From: Ptiloglossa arizonensis | Lineage: Eukaryota > Arthropoda > Insecta > Hymenoptera > Colletidae | DNA: 64,000 nucleotides | Assembly: GCF_051014685.1 (NCBI RefSeq) | Contig: NC_135055.1 | Location: 8,544,001 to 8,608,000, forward strand | Direction of reading: 5' to 3' | Shown here: piece after piece, positions 47,060 to 59,720 of the stretch | How positions within the stretch are numbered: the stretch's first letter is position 1 | Layout: each line of letters starts with the position of its first letter | Notes under the pieces: model-generated | Databases searched by the model: none | Seen by the model: the letters and a program-made list of their open reading frames with translations, nothing else | What the model was told of the DNA's origin: nothing | Program-made: the position numbers and the translations under genes

Positions 47060-47198
47060 ATTGTATACAAGTTCTCTTCGAGTATCAAGAGAACTCCAAA
47101 AACTCACAGCAGACGTGTCACTTGTCGATACCGATACCGCGATGGCTGTCCTTGGAAAAGGAAACACTTGAAGATTTGTTCCAAGAATAACGAAACTT
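47060..47198 (+). repeat. dispersed repeat, copy 2
   Basis: Plus-strand counterpart of 35089-35222. The plus frame reads HLSIPIPRWLSLEKETLEDL. The other copy gives QLSIYSFSETETLENL with nearby breaks. Unknown family. Confidence 0.6.
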
Positions 47199-48054
47199 TC
47201 CAACGAACTAGAAACGCGATATCCAACACGATTTTCTGATTTAAATTCCGTTCGTTTCACGTGTTTCGTCCCCTTCGTGTCACGCTTGTGTATAATTCCA
47301 ACCTTTTCTTCGGACGATCTACAAATCACATTTTCTTCCATCGCTCGTTACAACATCGCTGTTAAATCGGAGACTAAAATAATCCTCCTCTAAATTCAAG
47401 GATTTTCGTCTTCATTAACCCCTGTACCGGCTTCGGTGCTTCAAAGGTTTTAGGCAAAAGTTTGGACAGGATAGTAGCTATCCAATCAGGTCGCTGATCT
47501 CTTCAGCCTTCAAAGTGAGATACCGTTTAATGACCCAATTAGTCGAGTTTACATTTTTAATTGATTGGTTAACTTCAACCTTGCATCTGCAAAGGCAATC
47601 AACTGCACAAACAAGCGGCGCTCAATAAAACAGGATGGCCAAGTCTTGGTGAGGACGAACTTTGTCACGCCATGATGACGCCTTTGCTTCACTTTTGCCT
47701 GCCTCGTGTCTGGAGAGGTAGTATCAAGGCGACCGTGTAAACAGGAAACTCGGATTCGAGGATTGCTACGATGTTACTGTAATCGAACGACACGTGTTAC
47801 TACTACCACGATGCGATGTTATCGAATATATCTGCAGTTTATTCATATATATAGCTATACTTCCGAAAAACCTCAGTGACCGGCCGCCGTTAAATTTTGG
47901 AACGGAGGTGGTTAGGAGATCCTAAATATAAAATTTTAGCTTCGAGTATTTAATAATTTTGCACTCGTGCAACCCCGTACCATTAGTTATTCACCACTAT
48001 CTCTCACTTGTTTGTAAATTCTTCTTATTAAACGCAGTTCCTGATCTTTTCAAC
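47199..48054. other. non-coding stretch
   Basis: Moderately GC-rich around 47400-47720 but without recognisable coding. The Tc1 relic that follows should have continued its C-terminus here on the minus strand, and none is seen. Confidence 0.4.
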
Positions 48055-48340
48055 ACTTTTTTATTCCATCATTTTGAAAGGTGTTATACTTGCTTTCGTC
48101 AAGAAATATAGTTTTTTTCCAAAAACCATGTGGGTTTGTCGATACAATTTTGTACAAATTGCAATCGTTTCTTTTGGTTACTTCCGTTCTGTGGCACATG
48201 TATGAAAACCATTTCATTGCACAAATAATGTACAATGTATGGTTTCAGCATGTACATATATCAATTCCGTTGAATTCTCTTAATTCATTCGTAACACTTG
48301 TTGCACTTGTTCTAGGGTCTGATTTTGTTTTTCTTGAGAT
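48055..48340 (-). pseudogene. Tc1-like transposase fragment, N-terminal to first catalytic Asp
   Basis: Minus strand: KSDPRTSATSVTNELREFNG (family: N-P-TSA--L--EL-...G--VS), a broken recognition-helix region, then FWKKTIFLDESKYNTFQNDG. The last contains the DESK box with the first catalytic Asp of the DD34E triad. One stop falls after ICTC. The frame is lost after QNDGIKKC. It represents a different part of the protein from the relics at 34385 and 59280, so the three need not be the same family. Confidence 0.82.
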
Positions 48341-49239
48341 AATAATTTCTTTTTTTTTTAAGCTTTTTTAGTCGACTTTTTTTTACTTGCACTCTCAGAC
48401 AGTTGAACGATGCTCTCGGACAAACACACTCAAACGCAGTCTTCACTAGCGAAAAACACTCTCGAGAACAACTCGCGACAGTTTTACTCTCAAGTAAACA
48501 CTCAATAAGAATCATTAATTAAGACTAATAAATCTTATTGATTAATAAATCAACGGACAAATGAATTAAAGGCAGTAATCGAGTAAACTGGAAGTATAAA
48601 TCATTGCTATACAGGAATAAATGGAAATTGTGAAAAATCAAAGTAATATTGCGGATCGTCTATTCAAAAGTATGGAAATTTAATATTGCAAGCATTTATT
48701 ATAACTAATTTTTGAATTTAAAAAATTTAAGGATAAGATCTGTAAGATTAAAGAACTCCATGATTCTTTAATTCTTACCGATTCGTATCTAATCGTTGTT
48801 AACTGTTAAATCCTTATCTATTTATTTAAGTCCAAAAGAGTATTTGACAGAGTCGAAACATTAATAAAGATCATAATCGTGAAGATTTCTCGATTATAAA
48901 AGATACCAATAATAAAAGAATAATAATCCCTAAATACGCATATCGAAAGAACGATGGTGATTTGTTCCATTTAAAATCAAGTATTTCACAGTGCATCTTC
49001 TGAATTTGTAATCATTTATATTGTGGAATCAAAGACATACCGAATAGAATATCGCAGCAGGTAGACGACAGATTAGAAAAATAAGAAAAACAAATTTCTT
49101 TACATAAGGAATGACCTATACAATGTTTTGTTCGATACAGTTGTTCCTTGTAAACAGTAGAGCTAATTTGCATGATCCGTGAATGAAAATAGCAATTAAG
49201 CAACGTTAAATATTATTTCACGTATACATAGAAAGAAAT
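48341..49239. other. non-coding stretch
   Basis: AT-rich, no exon or TE protein recognised. Confidence 0.45.
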
Positions 49240-50190
49240 TAATTTACGATTGATACGAAATTTCGTCCGTACTGTTTCCTACACGTTGTATAGTGTCGCG
49301 AACTCGCATGCAGCTTATTAGAATAGCCGTTGTGTCTCGCGAACGTGAAAGGACCTGACAGGATTCGAGGTTGACCAGCGGACTGTCGGTGTATCCGGGC
49401 ATTGTTGTTTCGGACAGTATCTGTACCGTGGGGAGAACGAAACTGTTGGCATTTTCCCGGAAACCAGGACACAGCGGAACAACACCCGCGGAGGTGTGCC
49501 CCGCTTAGGCGATTGAGCTGGTCCTGGTGGGTGAAATTGAGAGGAACCTCTCGCTGTCGAGCGTGGTGAGAGTCATGTTCGGTTGCTTGAGGGAATGGAT
49601 GGCCGTGACCAAGAGACAGAAGGATCCGCGAACGTGTGATATCACAGAAGGAGTCCTGTGACGCGTGCTCGTCGTTACAGGACGTGAAAGCCCTTCTTGC
49701 CGGTCGAGTCCTTGTTCTGATCCCCGGGAGGACGGGGGCGGCCGATAATAAGCCACACATGTTCTCGTCACACACGCTACATATTTCGGGAGGGGACGTG
49801 AGAGGTTGGTTCCTCTAGGAGGGCTGGATGGGGCCACCCACCCATTTCCATGCCGCCTGGTGCGACCGTGGAACATCCACGACCATCGTGAGATTGCGAC
49901 CCCCCGCAAGGAAGGCAACGGGACAACGTGACTCTGCCCTGACACTGGGATATAGGAAATAAACGCTCTCCTACCAACAAAGACATGGGGAGTGCGAGAA
50001 CATTGCATCACACGGGGGTGAGGAGTGAGGGAGGAGAGGAAGATGAGGCATCGAATGTTATTCTGTCTGCAGTTTCCGGTGTTCTACTGAAATTGTGCGA
50101 GTATGGCCACCATAGGGGTTGTGTTACCAATAAAAATGCTCATAGAAGTCTTTTAGTTAGTCATTTGGAAGAGTTTCTGGAATAATATAT
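49240..50190. other. unidentified GC-rich block
   Basis: About 0.95 kb of clearly GC-richer sequence with sharp edges. Long frames stay open on the minus strand (178 codons, 49775-49239; 168 codons, 50011-49505) and overlap in different frames, so at most one could code. Their composition (Arg, Ser, His and Pro rich) looks like GC bias. An AATAAA lies at 49958-49963. The plus frame 49985-50185 ends RGCVTNKNAHRSLLVSHLEE. Candidates: an LTR or untranslated part of a retroelement, or a conserved regulatory/first-exon island. I cannot decide. Confidence 0.35.
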
Positions 50191-50969
50191 TATTTAACGC
50201 CAATTAGTAATCCATATGTCCCTTTTTTGGTAAAAATTTTCAATGTTTTATTACCACCTCTTGTACATGCTGTGACAAGAAAAGATATACTGGATCAGTT
50301 GAGAAATGTCAATATTAATTAGAGTGAAACAATTAAAACTGTTTCATCTACTGATATAAAGCCCTTCGATCGTTTTGCGGAGTCACGTGAAATCAATAGT
50401 GTATTTCAGGCTGGTGAAATGTGTCGAAAAATTACGATTATGCAATAAAAACGGACAATCAACATACTCGTGAAACGATTAGCAACAGAATATTTTCCGT
50501 ACCTGGATGACGCAAGAAATTCATTATAATATGTAAATTATTAATTGAAACCATGGTTAACCCTTTGCACTAACCGGTTGAAATATTTACGTTAAAAATT
50601 AGTTTCGTATGCTAATACGAAATGTGGAAAGACGAGAGGAATAAAAATATGTTAAATTTACATTAATCGTGTTTCATGAACTCCTACATGGAATGGGTTA
50701 GTCCGTTTTCGTTTTTATGGTATATTATCGTCTCATTAAACTTAATCTACCGTATGGTCTCACCATTCCTAAAAAAATAGATTCGAAAACATTCTGTAAA
50801 GATCTTCTGATACAAGAGAGGATTCTTCTCATTTCGCGTGGACAAACACACTAATATCTCAATAAACTAACCGTACGAAAGCAGCCATTAGCAGCTTTTT
50901 TCTTTTTCTATTCTTTCACGGATACATCCTCCGATCGCTCTTTTCATTTATCAGCGGGCGCTGTTAGGG
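50191..50969. other. non-coding stretch with a possible degenerate piggyBac-type end
   Basis: TTAACCCTTTGCACT at about 50568-50582 matches the end consensus of the MITE at 16559. The expected opposite end is only weakly suggested (AATGGGTTAG near 50692). Around 50340-50460 a coding-like run (IKPFDRFAESREINSVFQAG in one frame) is unrecognised. Confidence 0.35.
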
Positions 50970-51377
50970 GTGGATTTAAATTGTGTCGCACGTCGCTGTC
51001 GAAAAATAACAATCCTCCGTCACTCTAAACGACGTTATTTGCCTACGTGTGCCGACAATATTTTTTCTGTACGCTGCGAGTGTATCGAAAGTGGAGGTAC
51101 AAACAAATTGGGCGGTTGGGCCTATGCGCGCGTTTGCGCATCGACGTCTGTTTCAGAAAAAAAATCCCATGAACCTACATATCGGATGCTCTTATTCGAA
51201 AAGTATTTGTTTACACGCCCCCGCAATATTTCTTTCCTGATGGCTCGCATCGATCGTGGTCAAGTGTGTTCCATTCGAACCTGCTACAAGGGTGTAGGGT
51301 GTGCTTGCGATTTTTTTACTGTCGCCAAGTACAACATGTGTTTACGGATTTCCAGAGTTCAATCGTACGACAGGTGA
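50970..51377 (+). other. unrecognised 135-codon open frame
   Basis: Longest uninterrupted plus-strand frame outside the TE relics. Cys- and Arg-rich, no signal peptide, no motif I recognise. The region is GC-richer than its flanks. No TATA, splice context or homologous second copy supports it, and it may be chance. Listed because it is the longest unexplained plus frame. Confidence 0.15.
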
Positions 51378-51564
51378 TTTATGAATATATCTTTAATGAA
51401 TAGAGCATCGTTGAAGTTAAATCCGATAAAAAATATGTTTTGCACATTTGTTTCTTCCATCGCAGTGAGAAGGCTCTACTTAGAAACATTCGAATTGAAT
51501 TTTCCCTACGAATGTCTTTCTTTTCTTAATAATTACAATATAGCAATGAAATATATAGAAGATT

Positions 51565-51640
51565 AATGATAATAATAATAATAGTAATAATGACAATAAT
51601 ACCAATAATAACAGTAATAGCAATAATAATATAATAGTAA
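51565..51640 (+). repeat. (AAT/AGT)n microsatellite
   Basis: Imperfect ATA/ATG/GTA triplets. The Leu-rich minus-strand frame across it is an artefact. Confidence 0.9.
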
Positions 51641-54600
51641 TATGTACGAACAGTAAAATATGTAATGTACTTAAAAGTATAATCACTTTAGTAGTTTCAA
51701 ACGAAAGAAACATATTCCATCCTTAGAAAATATTTGGAGAAACACTTTTTTAATAGATATAAACTCAATGGAAGAATTGAATCATTTTTACAGATATATG
51801 TATCGCTAACAAACAATTAAAAAAAATGTCGATTTCAGTGAAATTAGTTTATATATGGATTTACCCAGTAAAATATTGAACGATTTAAGAAACACAAGAA
51901 AAAAACTTTTCTTTCAATTGGAAAACTTAACCTTCACTATTCTGAATATATGAAATAAAGTTATATATACACTATACAAGATTTTAGAAGCTTTCTTTTT
52001 AAGAATTGAGTTACTAAATACATCAATGGCCAGTTAAAAATTTGAAACAATTTCGCGTTCTTAATTTTATCATCTGTAATACACTTGAATTGAAAACAAT
52101 TAGATTTGGTATGCATTACACAAAGGACAATTTCAGACGAAATATAAATGTATTATATAATATGACGGTTTTTTGCGAGAGAGAGAGAGATCTGCAAATT
52201 TGATATATCAAAGTAATTTAACAGAATAATCACGAACAACGGAAGAACTCGTAACAAAAATTATGAAATACAGAGGAAAATTAATAACAGACATAAAAAG
52301 GCAAATGTATTTTTGAAACTAATTTATGAAACTCTTCCTAAAGTTTCTCACTCGAAACTTCTTCAGTATGTATGGTTATCATATTAATAAGTCCAAAAAT
52401 ATATTTTCCATTTCTACACTATTGAAAAATATCTACAAATTTTTAGATTAAAATGTGTCATGTATTAAGTATCGTTACAAAGTCGGTTGAAGGGTATTTT
52501 ATTTCTATACCCATTGCACTTTTACTTCTTTGGATTCACCTAATGTACAGTGTAGATTCACCCCCTAAAATATGGGTATGCATTTATGATGCCCATTTAT
52601 GATCACTCTGTATAATAAATACCCGATAAAATCTTATTCTTCTTCCCAATTTTAATTTACAGTAAATTCGATTTGCTTTGTAGGAAAGAGTAATCGCATA
52701 CACAAAATGAATTTATCTGAAATACAAATTGTCATTACATATAACAATATTTTCTTTTAAGTTACGTTATATCTTAATGTAATTTCTAAAAAAACTTTTG
52801 TACTAAATTGGTTCTGTACGATTATATTTTATGAAGCTATTAGAATGGAGTATTTCTTTTTAACTATTGTCTAAATTAATGTAAAGAAAGAACAAAAACG
52901 TGCCAAATCTATGCATTTTTCTAGCAAACCGACACAATTTTTTGCTTCAAAGTGTAAAATTATTACATTTTGTTTTCTATTTTACCAATTAAAATCGGTC
53001 TTGAAAAATAGGCAATGTTCGCTCAGGTTGTTTATAAATGTGAGATTATCGTCATATTTAACAGTATTTAATTTAGGTAGATTAGTGAATTTCAGGAGGA
53101 ATAGACTGATAATCAACGGAGTCGTAGTTAAAACGAATGGTGTAACAAACAAGGCGAAGACAGCTTTCCGCTTGAACGCAACACTAGGTTTGTGTGTCAA
53201 ATAAAATAAGCATCTATCGAATGTTTTGCGCTGTAAAATGACGGGGAAACTGTGGAAAATAGGGCGAGCAGCAGCTTTTACTATTCGTCAGCTGCACAGT
53301 CTCTGAAGTTACGCCGAAACAGAGGAGAGTTTTATGACTGTATTATGCCCGGATGCAATATGTGCATCGAGAGTTTACGATGGCCATAACGTCAGGATAT
53401 CTCAATACGCGTTATAAAATGAAGTTCTAAACATTTCCTGACAGCGCATTCTGCCGTAGTATTTTTATTTTAACCTTCATAATTTGTTCCACCCCCTACT
53501 GCAACATCGCCCAGAATAAAATTCCAATAATTACAGACGGTAGCTAGAACTGTTTTATTGAAGTTAACAAATCTCTAAACAATGGTAAACACTGTTCTAT
53601 TTTATAACGTTGTATTATTTTTATCTGTATTAAATAAAAAGTATTTAACAGTAAAAGTATTTACAGCTTAAAAGGAATTTCTATTTTTTTCAGAAAATTC
53701 TAAAATGAATCGCTGCATAAACCGTCAAATGAAGTAAAATACAATGTTTATTAGAAAATACATTTAATGTAATTATTTGGAGGGAAGAGAAAGGTAAGAA
53801 TGTGATAAGAACGTCTAGCCAAAAATGTACGATATCGACTCTCACTTGAATATTCAAATTAGCAAGAACGCTGCACAACTGTTACACGTTTTTCTTCTTG
53901 TCTATTTGCATTTCTTGATAAATTTTATCGACTGCATCTCGTAATCCCAAACTAATTACAACGAAGTACAAATTTACAAATTTATAGTACAAAGTATTTA
54001 CAGAATGTTTATTTAAAATTTGTTCACACTTTAACAGTGTAAATGGAACTATAATATAAAACAAGTAAGTAGACATTTCGTGCAATCAGAAAACTAATAT
54101 AATTTCCAAAATTTTTATTAAACGAATAAGTTAAAAACAGTACAAATAAACTTGAGTTTATGAACGTTATAAATATAAACAATTAAATGAAAGAACTAGT
54201 TTACTAATAGGACGAAAAAATTGAATATTCAAATATTGTGTACCTATAGCGGTATCAAATAAAAAGTTGCATTTTAAGAATAAATTTGTGTTTCTTTAAT
54301 TTGGTATAAGAGATTAATTGCGCTGTTAACTAATATAATTTATTTTAAAGAATGAAGAAAGTATTTCAAATTCTCCGACGGTTAAATATTGTAATTTTAT
54401 TTTTGCCTAAAAATATCAAACTTACTATAGATTCCTGATACTTAAATAGACAAGTCACTTTTAAAATTGAAAAGTTAGAATAACCATTTTAGGTTTTCTG
54501 AAAAATAAGAAATGTATGAAATTTTAACGTTCTGCAAACTGTTATTGGTAGTGAAATTTGTTAAATTTAAATTTACAACCAGTAAAATCTATGATCTCTG

Positions 54601-56156
54601 GGATGAGCTTAGTGTGAGAACCCATAAAACTTCATTAATTATTGCGACTATTAGAAGCGCTAACGCAGCAGTAATAATCATTCAAACTAATGAACATAAT
54701 AGGAATAGCTAGCAAACATGTGAAAGTATTATGTGTCCTACTTAGTGGAGTCAAAATTGGACAGTACTCGACACGTTCTATTGTACACTTAAACAATATT
54801 GACCACGAGTAGACATTGACGCGTTTTTTAACATTCTTCAATCTGATTTTTAACATTCTTTTGATACGAAACAAATATTGGCATAACATCTCGTTTAGTT
54901 TAAATATAGCTCTAGCCAGAACCACAATATCATAAGAAGACTGAAAACTTTTGATAATACATATTGTAAATAGAAGTATGTAACAAAAGTACTGAAAACA
55001 GTAAATATTTTTTTAAATAAAAAAGCATATGATTGTTTCTACCAAATTTGTCCTATAATAAATCGATGAGACTATAATTCGGCAAATTAAATGCAATTCA
55101 TACATGTAATAAGGAAATTTAAATAACAACCTATCTATGTATATTGGAATGGAGATTCATGTATATGGATGAACAAAGTCATGATGGTACTTGTTCAATT
55201 TTACTACTGATATTGAATGTTTCAATCCTATGCTAATGATATTTGACGAAGACAAATTTATTGATAATAGTTTAATGTTTGCTCAGCTTTATATCTTCTA
55301 AATTACTTATGTACTTGTGAAATGAAATCTTGGAGACGCCTAAATAAAATTCTATTGGAATACTTTAGCAATACTTTCAACCGCTACAGTAGTTTAAAGA
55401 AGAGATAAACCTTGTTGGCACAATATGTCATCAGTCATGAGTTTTATTTCAGAAATAGTTCCTTTAATCAGGAGTAGTCCAGCTACCCTCGAGACATCCC
55501 ACCTCTTCACACCCGACGTTTAATCTGCATCCTTTAACTTCAACTTTTCTCGAATAGAATACAAAGAAATTTTGATTAAAGTACCTTGAACATCGGAACC
55601 GATGTAACAAAGGATCGAAACATGAACATCGTGCTTTTTTTTGGAATTGCCTTTCAAGCTAACCGACCGGTTGTCTCGCGAGTGTTATTTTTAAATGACA
55701 ATGGGATGTGTCAATGGGAGTCAAGACTGCAGAATGCAGTTAAGATATCAGAATGCATATGATATACCTTCGTAATGAACAATCTTCATCGACTTTTTTT
55801 CGCATCAGTAACGTTCTGGATAGTCAACATACTCAAAGGAAAGACCCGAAATATGTACGTAAAAATTAAAATAGACTCGAACTAGCCAAAGATTTATGTA
55901 TTAACCAATGTAGGACCTTCATCTCCAATTGCACATTTCGGTTGAACACGAAAAATATCAAATTCTTAGATCTTGTAAAATTACCATCCAAGTATCCACT
56001 CAGGAATATCCAATGTAAACTTTTGGTATTGAATGACTGAAATCATTTATTAACACCATTCGTAATTTACAATCATAAAAATTGCGATCGATCTTAAGAA
56101 TTGTTCATTGAGAAGTCACGAGTCGTCTTGAACGAAGGCAAACGGAAGAAAAAAGA

Positions 56157-56183
56157 TGTGTACGTGTGTGTATGTGTGTGTGT
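56157..56183 (+). repeat. (TG)n microsatellite
   Basis: TGTGTGTATGTGTGTGTGTG-type tract. Confidence 0.9.
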
Positions 56184-58825
56184 GAGCTGTCTATCTCGGG
56201 CATGCACGTGTTTGCATGAGAGTTAGGCGAAATGCATGCACCAACTAGTCGGTTTATACGCGCCATTATGAATTTTCACGGTCTGGTTGTCCTGTACGCT
56301 GCTGCGGTCACTAAAGGGAAGACGAAGAAGCTCGTAATTCTCTAAGCCATTCTGGACTTCCGCGGGCATGCCCGTCTGCCTCGGCTATTTTGCCCAGTTC
56401 ACACGTATTATGCAACTGCCCGGTTCGAACTGGCCCGGTGCGAGGTTACACGCCTCGCGTGTTTCTCATCTCTCGTTTCAACTGCAAAATCGAGGCGTGC
56501 ATTCACAACACCCGGCAAACTGGTCCAAATTCAATGCTCCATTCAAGGAATTGCTTATACTGCAATCATTTTAAGAATTCAATTGTGCAATATTTTATCA
56601 TTTGTGTTTGGTGAGGGTACAAAGGAAGAATAGACAGCGGTAATCGAAATCCGAAAGAGTGGGCAAACTTGAAAGTTCTTTGATGAACTTGAATACATTT
56701 TGAATGTTAACATTTGATAACGAAATGCTTGTTTACAATCAAAGAATTCATATTGAACTAGTTGTCACTAATTTAATCATAACTTTTCCGATATTATATG
56801 TACATCTTTTTTTATATAGAATTCTACAAGTGGCAAGACAACTTATCGCATAGGAAAAACTCATTAACAGGTAAGTAAGAGACTCTACCTATTTAAAAGA
56901 AATGAAATATATATCAATAGTGATATCTTGTTTAACTTAAAAAATTGAATTAATAGAAAAAACTATTTTGGAAGTTTTTTTTTTATTCTGAGCGTAAACA
57001 TAATTATAAACATAAACATAATACTTATAAATTTTGCTTCAAAAGTACTAAATATAATAAAAAGGAACACTGTTGAAATTAAAAAAAGTGTAAAAAAAAG
57101 TATAAAAACTTTTCTAACGAAGTCAAAGCGAAGTTGAAAAATATGTTGAAACTTCAAATTACGAGCTCCAAAGTAAGAATGACCACGTTGAGTTTCTATT
57201 TCCTTTTTAAAGCAGCAGGAATTTTTTAACAATTCTAAGTCATTAACAAATGCTGTTAATTAACCATAAAAGTATACTTCTTTAATATTCTTTGCATTTA
57301 AAAATATTGAATACTAAGGTAATAAAATTATTAATAACGAAGCTCGAGCTTTTAAATTTTCTATGGTTTAGAAAGCAATAATTGAAAAGCTTTCTGCAAC
57401 AATTCTTTTCACTTCTTTAAATAGAGTAATTGAATTTTTCGAGTTATGGAATTAATAATGAAGAAATTGATATCCTTACCTTATGAAAATGTGAGGCATT
57501 TCGTGGAGTCGAATGAGATCTCTCATCGAAGCAATGCACCAAGTTGTCAATAAGAAGATTGCTGAAGAACGTTAACACTTTCCTCGAAAGTCACTTAACT
57601 TTATTAAAACTAGTTTAAGATAACACTCAAATGAAGATTGAAGACTGTACTTAGGACGAAAATATGGCGACAATATTACTCCGACATTTTACGAAACGTA
57701 AGGAAATGGTTTAAATAAAATTTGTGATAATTAAAATTTATACCTTCGATATTGTAGTTTCAGTAATTAAATGACAATTAAAATAAATATAAATATTGTT
57801 AAAACTATTCTTATTCTCCCCGTCGTATAAACCTTAAGAAGACGTTATAAGACCAGTCATTAAGATAATACATTATTTTTAATAAAACTATTAATTTATA
57901 ACAAAGATGAGCAAAACTTTAAATGAATAATAGATAATAAGTATACATTTGAAATAGTGATTTGTTTCTGACAAACAAAGACATTTTTACTGCACTAACA
58001 ATTTGTTTTATCGAATGATAGTTTTGATTGCGTTTTATGTGAATCGCAATTTAAATAATTCACCAGGCTTGAATAAAACATATCTTTCAAGTAGAAAATA
58101 ATACATTTGTGTTAATAATTTAAATATTCGTATAAATATTTAATCAGAATGGTAAATCTGTTTCCTTTGTTCTTATCCTAAACCAATTTTCAAAATTATG
58201 CAAATAACGAATAAAAATTTCATTTAAATATTAATCTAAACAAAATTTAATCGAATAATATTAAACATTAGTGGAATGATAAAACAGCGAAATATATGTA
58301 TAAGAAAAATATTTAATAAAATATATGTATAAGATATATTTTAAAGAAAAAATTTACATCCCTCGTTAAGAAATGCATGAAACGATTTAGTACATAATAA
58401 TGTAGATCGACGTATTTTAACTAAATAATAACAAAAGTTAAAGGTCTTTACGATATAATTATGATCTACTGATTAGTGACTAAAAATTGTTCTATTGAAT
58501 TACATTTGACGGTTCCTTGAGATTATTCGCAGTGTGTCTGTTTTATCTGTAAACGTGTAAATATCTCGATAACTGCGATACGAAAAAATATTTGAAACGA
58601 ATATTTTATGGTATTAAAAAGGGCATATCGCGATCATAATTATTTGACCTTGCGTTTTTTTTTACATTGGATTTTACATGTATGTGGACCCTCTAATTTA
58701 TATTAAATACTCTTGTAGCTAAGATCAAAATATTTTCAAAGCATTACTTATGTATGTATTTTGTTTGAGCTAATTATGAGATACAAGACATCAAATTTAA
58801 CGAGTCGCCGGCATTAGTGTTACCC

Positions 58826-59020
58826 GATGCACATCAGTAATGTGGCCTCCAAGATCGCCAGACTTTTCCGTCTGTGACTTTTTTTCTTTGACGTTAACTG
58901 AAACAGAAAGTTTTTAAAACTGTCGTCAACAGAGTGAATGAGCTCCGCGTAGAGATTACAAACGCATGTGAAGCAATAAGAATGGAAAGTTGTATACTTT
59001 TCAATAATAAACACATCAAA
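58826..59020 (+). pseudogene. mariner/Tc1-superfamily transposase C-terminal fragment (WPPRSPD type)
   Basis: The plus strand reads CTSVMWPPRSPDFSVCDFFS, the third-acidic-residue box of a DDE transposase group widespread in arthropods (family: W-P-P-R-S-P-D-L-T-P-x-D-F-F-L-W-G). After a one-base shift it continues KTVVNRVNELRVEITNACEA, the expected C-terminal helix pattern (V-EL---I--AC--I). The LWG end of the motif and everything upstream are missing. It is opposite in strand to the Tc1 relic 260 bp downstream and of a different group. Confidence 0.8.
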
Positions 59021-59040
59021 AGAAAAGCAACCAACCATTT

Positions 59041-59279
59041 AAGGTATCATATTTAATACATATTCCGAAAAACACATGACATTTATTCTCATCCACACGT
59101 CAGATATAAAAATCTGACGTACTAAGACATTACTGTCCATGAAATTTGAGAAGAACACGTCTAGTTTTGCAAATCTCAAACATATTTCCAAAATTGAAGT
59201 TACAAATTTTTACGATGATATCATGAAAGATAGTTTATTTAACGTAAAAACAAATTTCTATTTAAGAACATTTTCCTTA
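59041..59279. other. spacer with small perfect inverted repeat
   Basis: ACGTCAGAT/ATCTGACGT lies at about 59097-59120 around TATAAAA, close to the end of the Tc1 relic. It might mark a terminal-repeat remnant. Confidence 0.35.
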
Positions 59280-59720
59280 TTCTTGAACAACATTTTCATT
59301 CATTTTGGCATCGAATTAATCAAATTGTTTAAGATGTCATCATCATTCGACGCGGTTGGAGTAGATTGTTCTAGCTCTTGAGCGATCGAACATTGGCGTC
59401 CATTATCGTAAATTCTTTGTGTTGGGCAAGATCGCTGGTCTCTTTAATGCACGAATATTCGTGTGTTAGCCACATTTTTGTTGACTTGCTGTTGTGTATT
59501 ACCGCATTATCGTGCACGAACACTAGATTGGTAGTTTCAAAACAATAGAAATAAAGAGGTTTCAAGCAGTTGTCAAGAACAGCTTGGTAACCGAGTCCAT
59601 TCATTCAATGATGTATTATAGGAAAACCGACCTTTTCGAAATCACTGAAAGCAGCAGCCCAAATCGACACAAATGAAGATAACCGAGTACGATAATGATG
59701 ATGGAAACATAATAGAAGCA
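59280..59720 (-). pseudogene. Tc1-like transposase fragment, C-terminal half
   Basis: Minus strand: SFVSIWAAAFSDFEKVGFPI (family: SV-VWA-IS--GK--L-FI), a stop, MNGLGYQAVLDNCLKPLYFY, the second-Asp box NLVFVHDNAVIHNSKSTKMW (family: F-F-QDNAP-H-S---WL), a frame change to NIRALKRPAILPN (family: L-WPA-SPDLNPIE, badly eroded), and the C-terminus LINSMPK (family: L--SMP-R). The catalytic Asp of HDNA is kept. The PDLNPIE box with the final Glu is lost. The region upstream (59720-59820) is too degraded to call. Confidence 0.87.

Larger units (their letters stand above)
51378..58825. other. intron-like non-coding DNA
   Basis: Long AT-rich stretch. Items seen: trinucleotide microsatellite (51565-51640), a GAGAGAGA tract (about 52178-52191), a GC-richer island at 53220-53480, a (TG)n tract (56157-56183) and a GC-rich island at 56190-56560 with the palindrome CGGGCATGCCCG. 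No exon with supporting splice sites and protein similarity found. Confidence 0.5.

Noticed and set aside
49239..50011. 178- and 168-codon minus-strand frames as protein genes
   Set aside because: They overlap in different frames inside a GC-rich island. Composition is biased to Arg/Ser/His/Pro, with no recognisable motif.
51480..51713. Leu-rich 77-codon minus frame
   Set aside because: Translation artefact of an (ATA/ATT)n microsatellite.
56400..56450. tRNA gene suggested by a GGTTCGAACTGG-type string near 56421
   Set aside because: No acceptor or anticodon arms can be folded around it. The string is part of a local inverted repeat.
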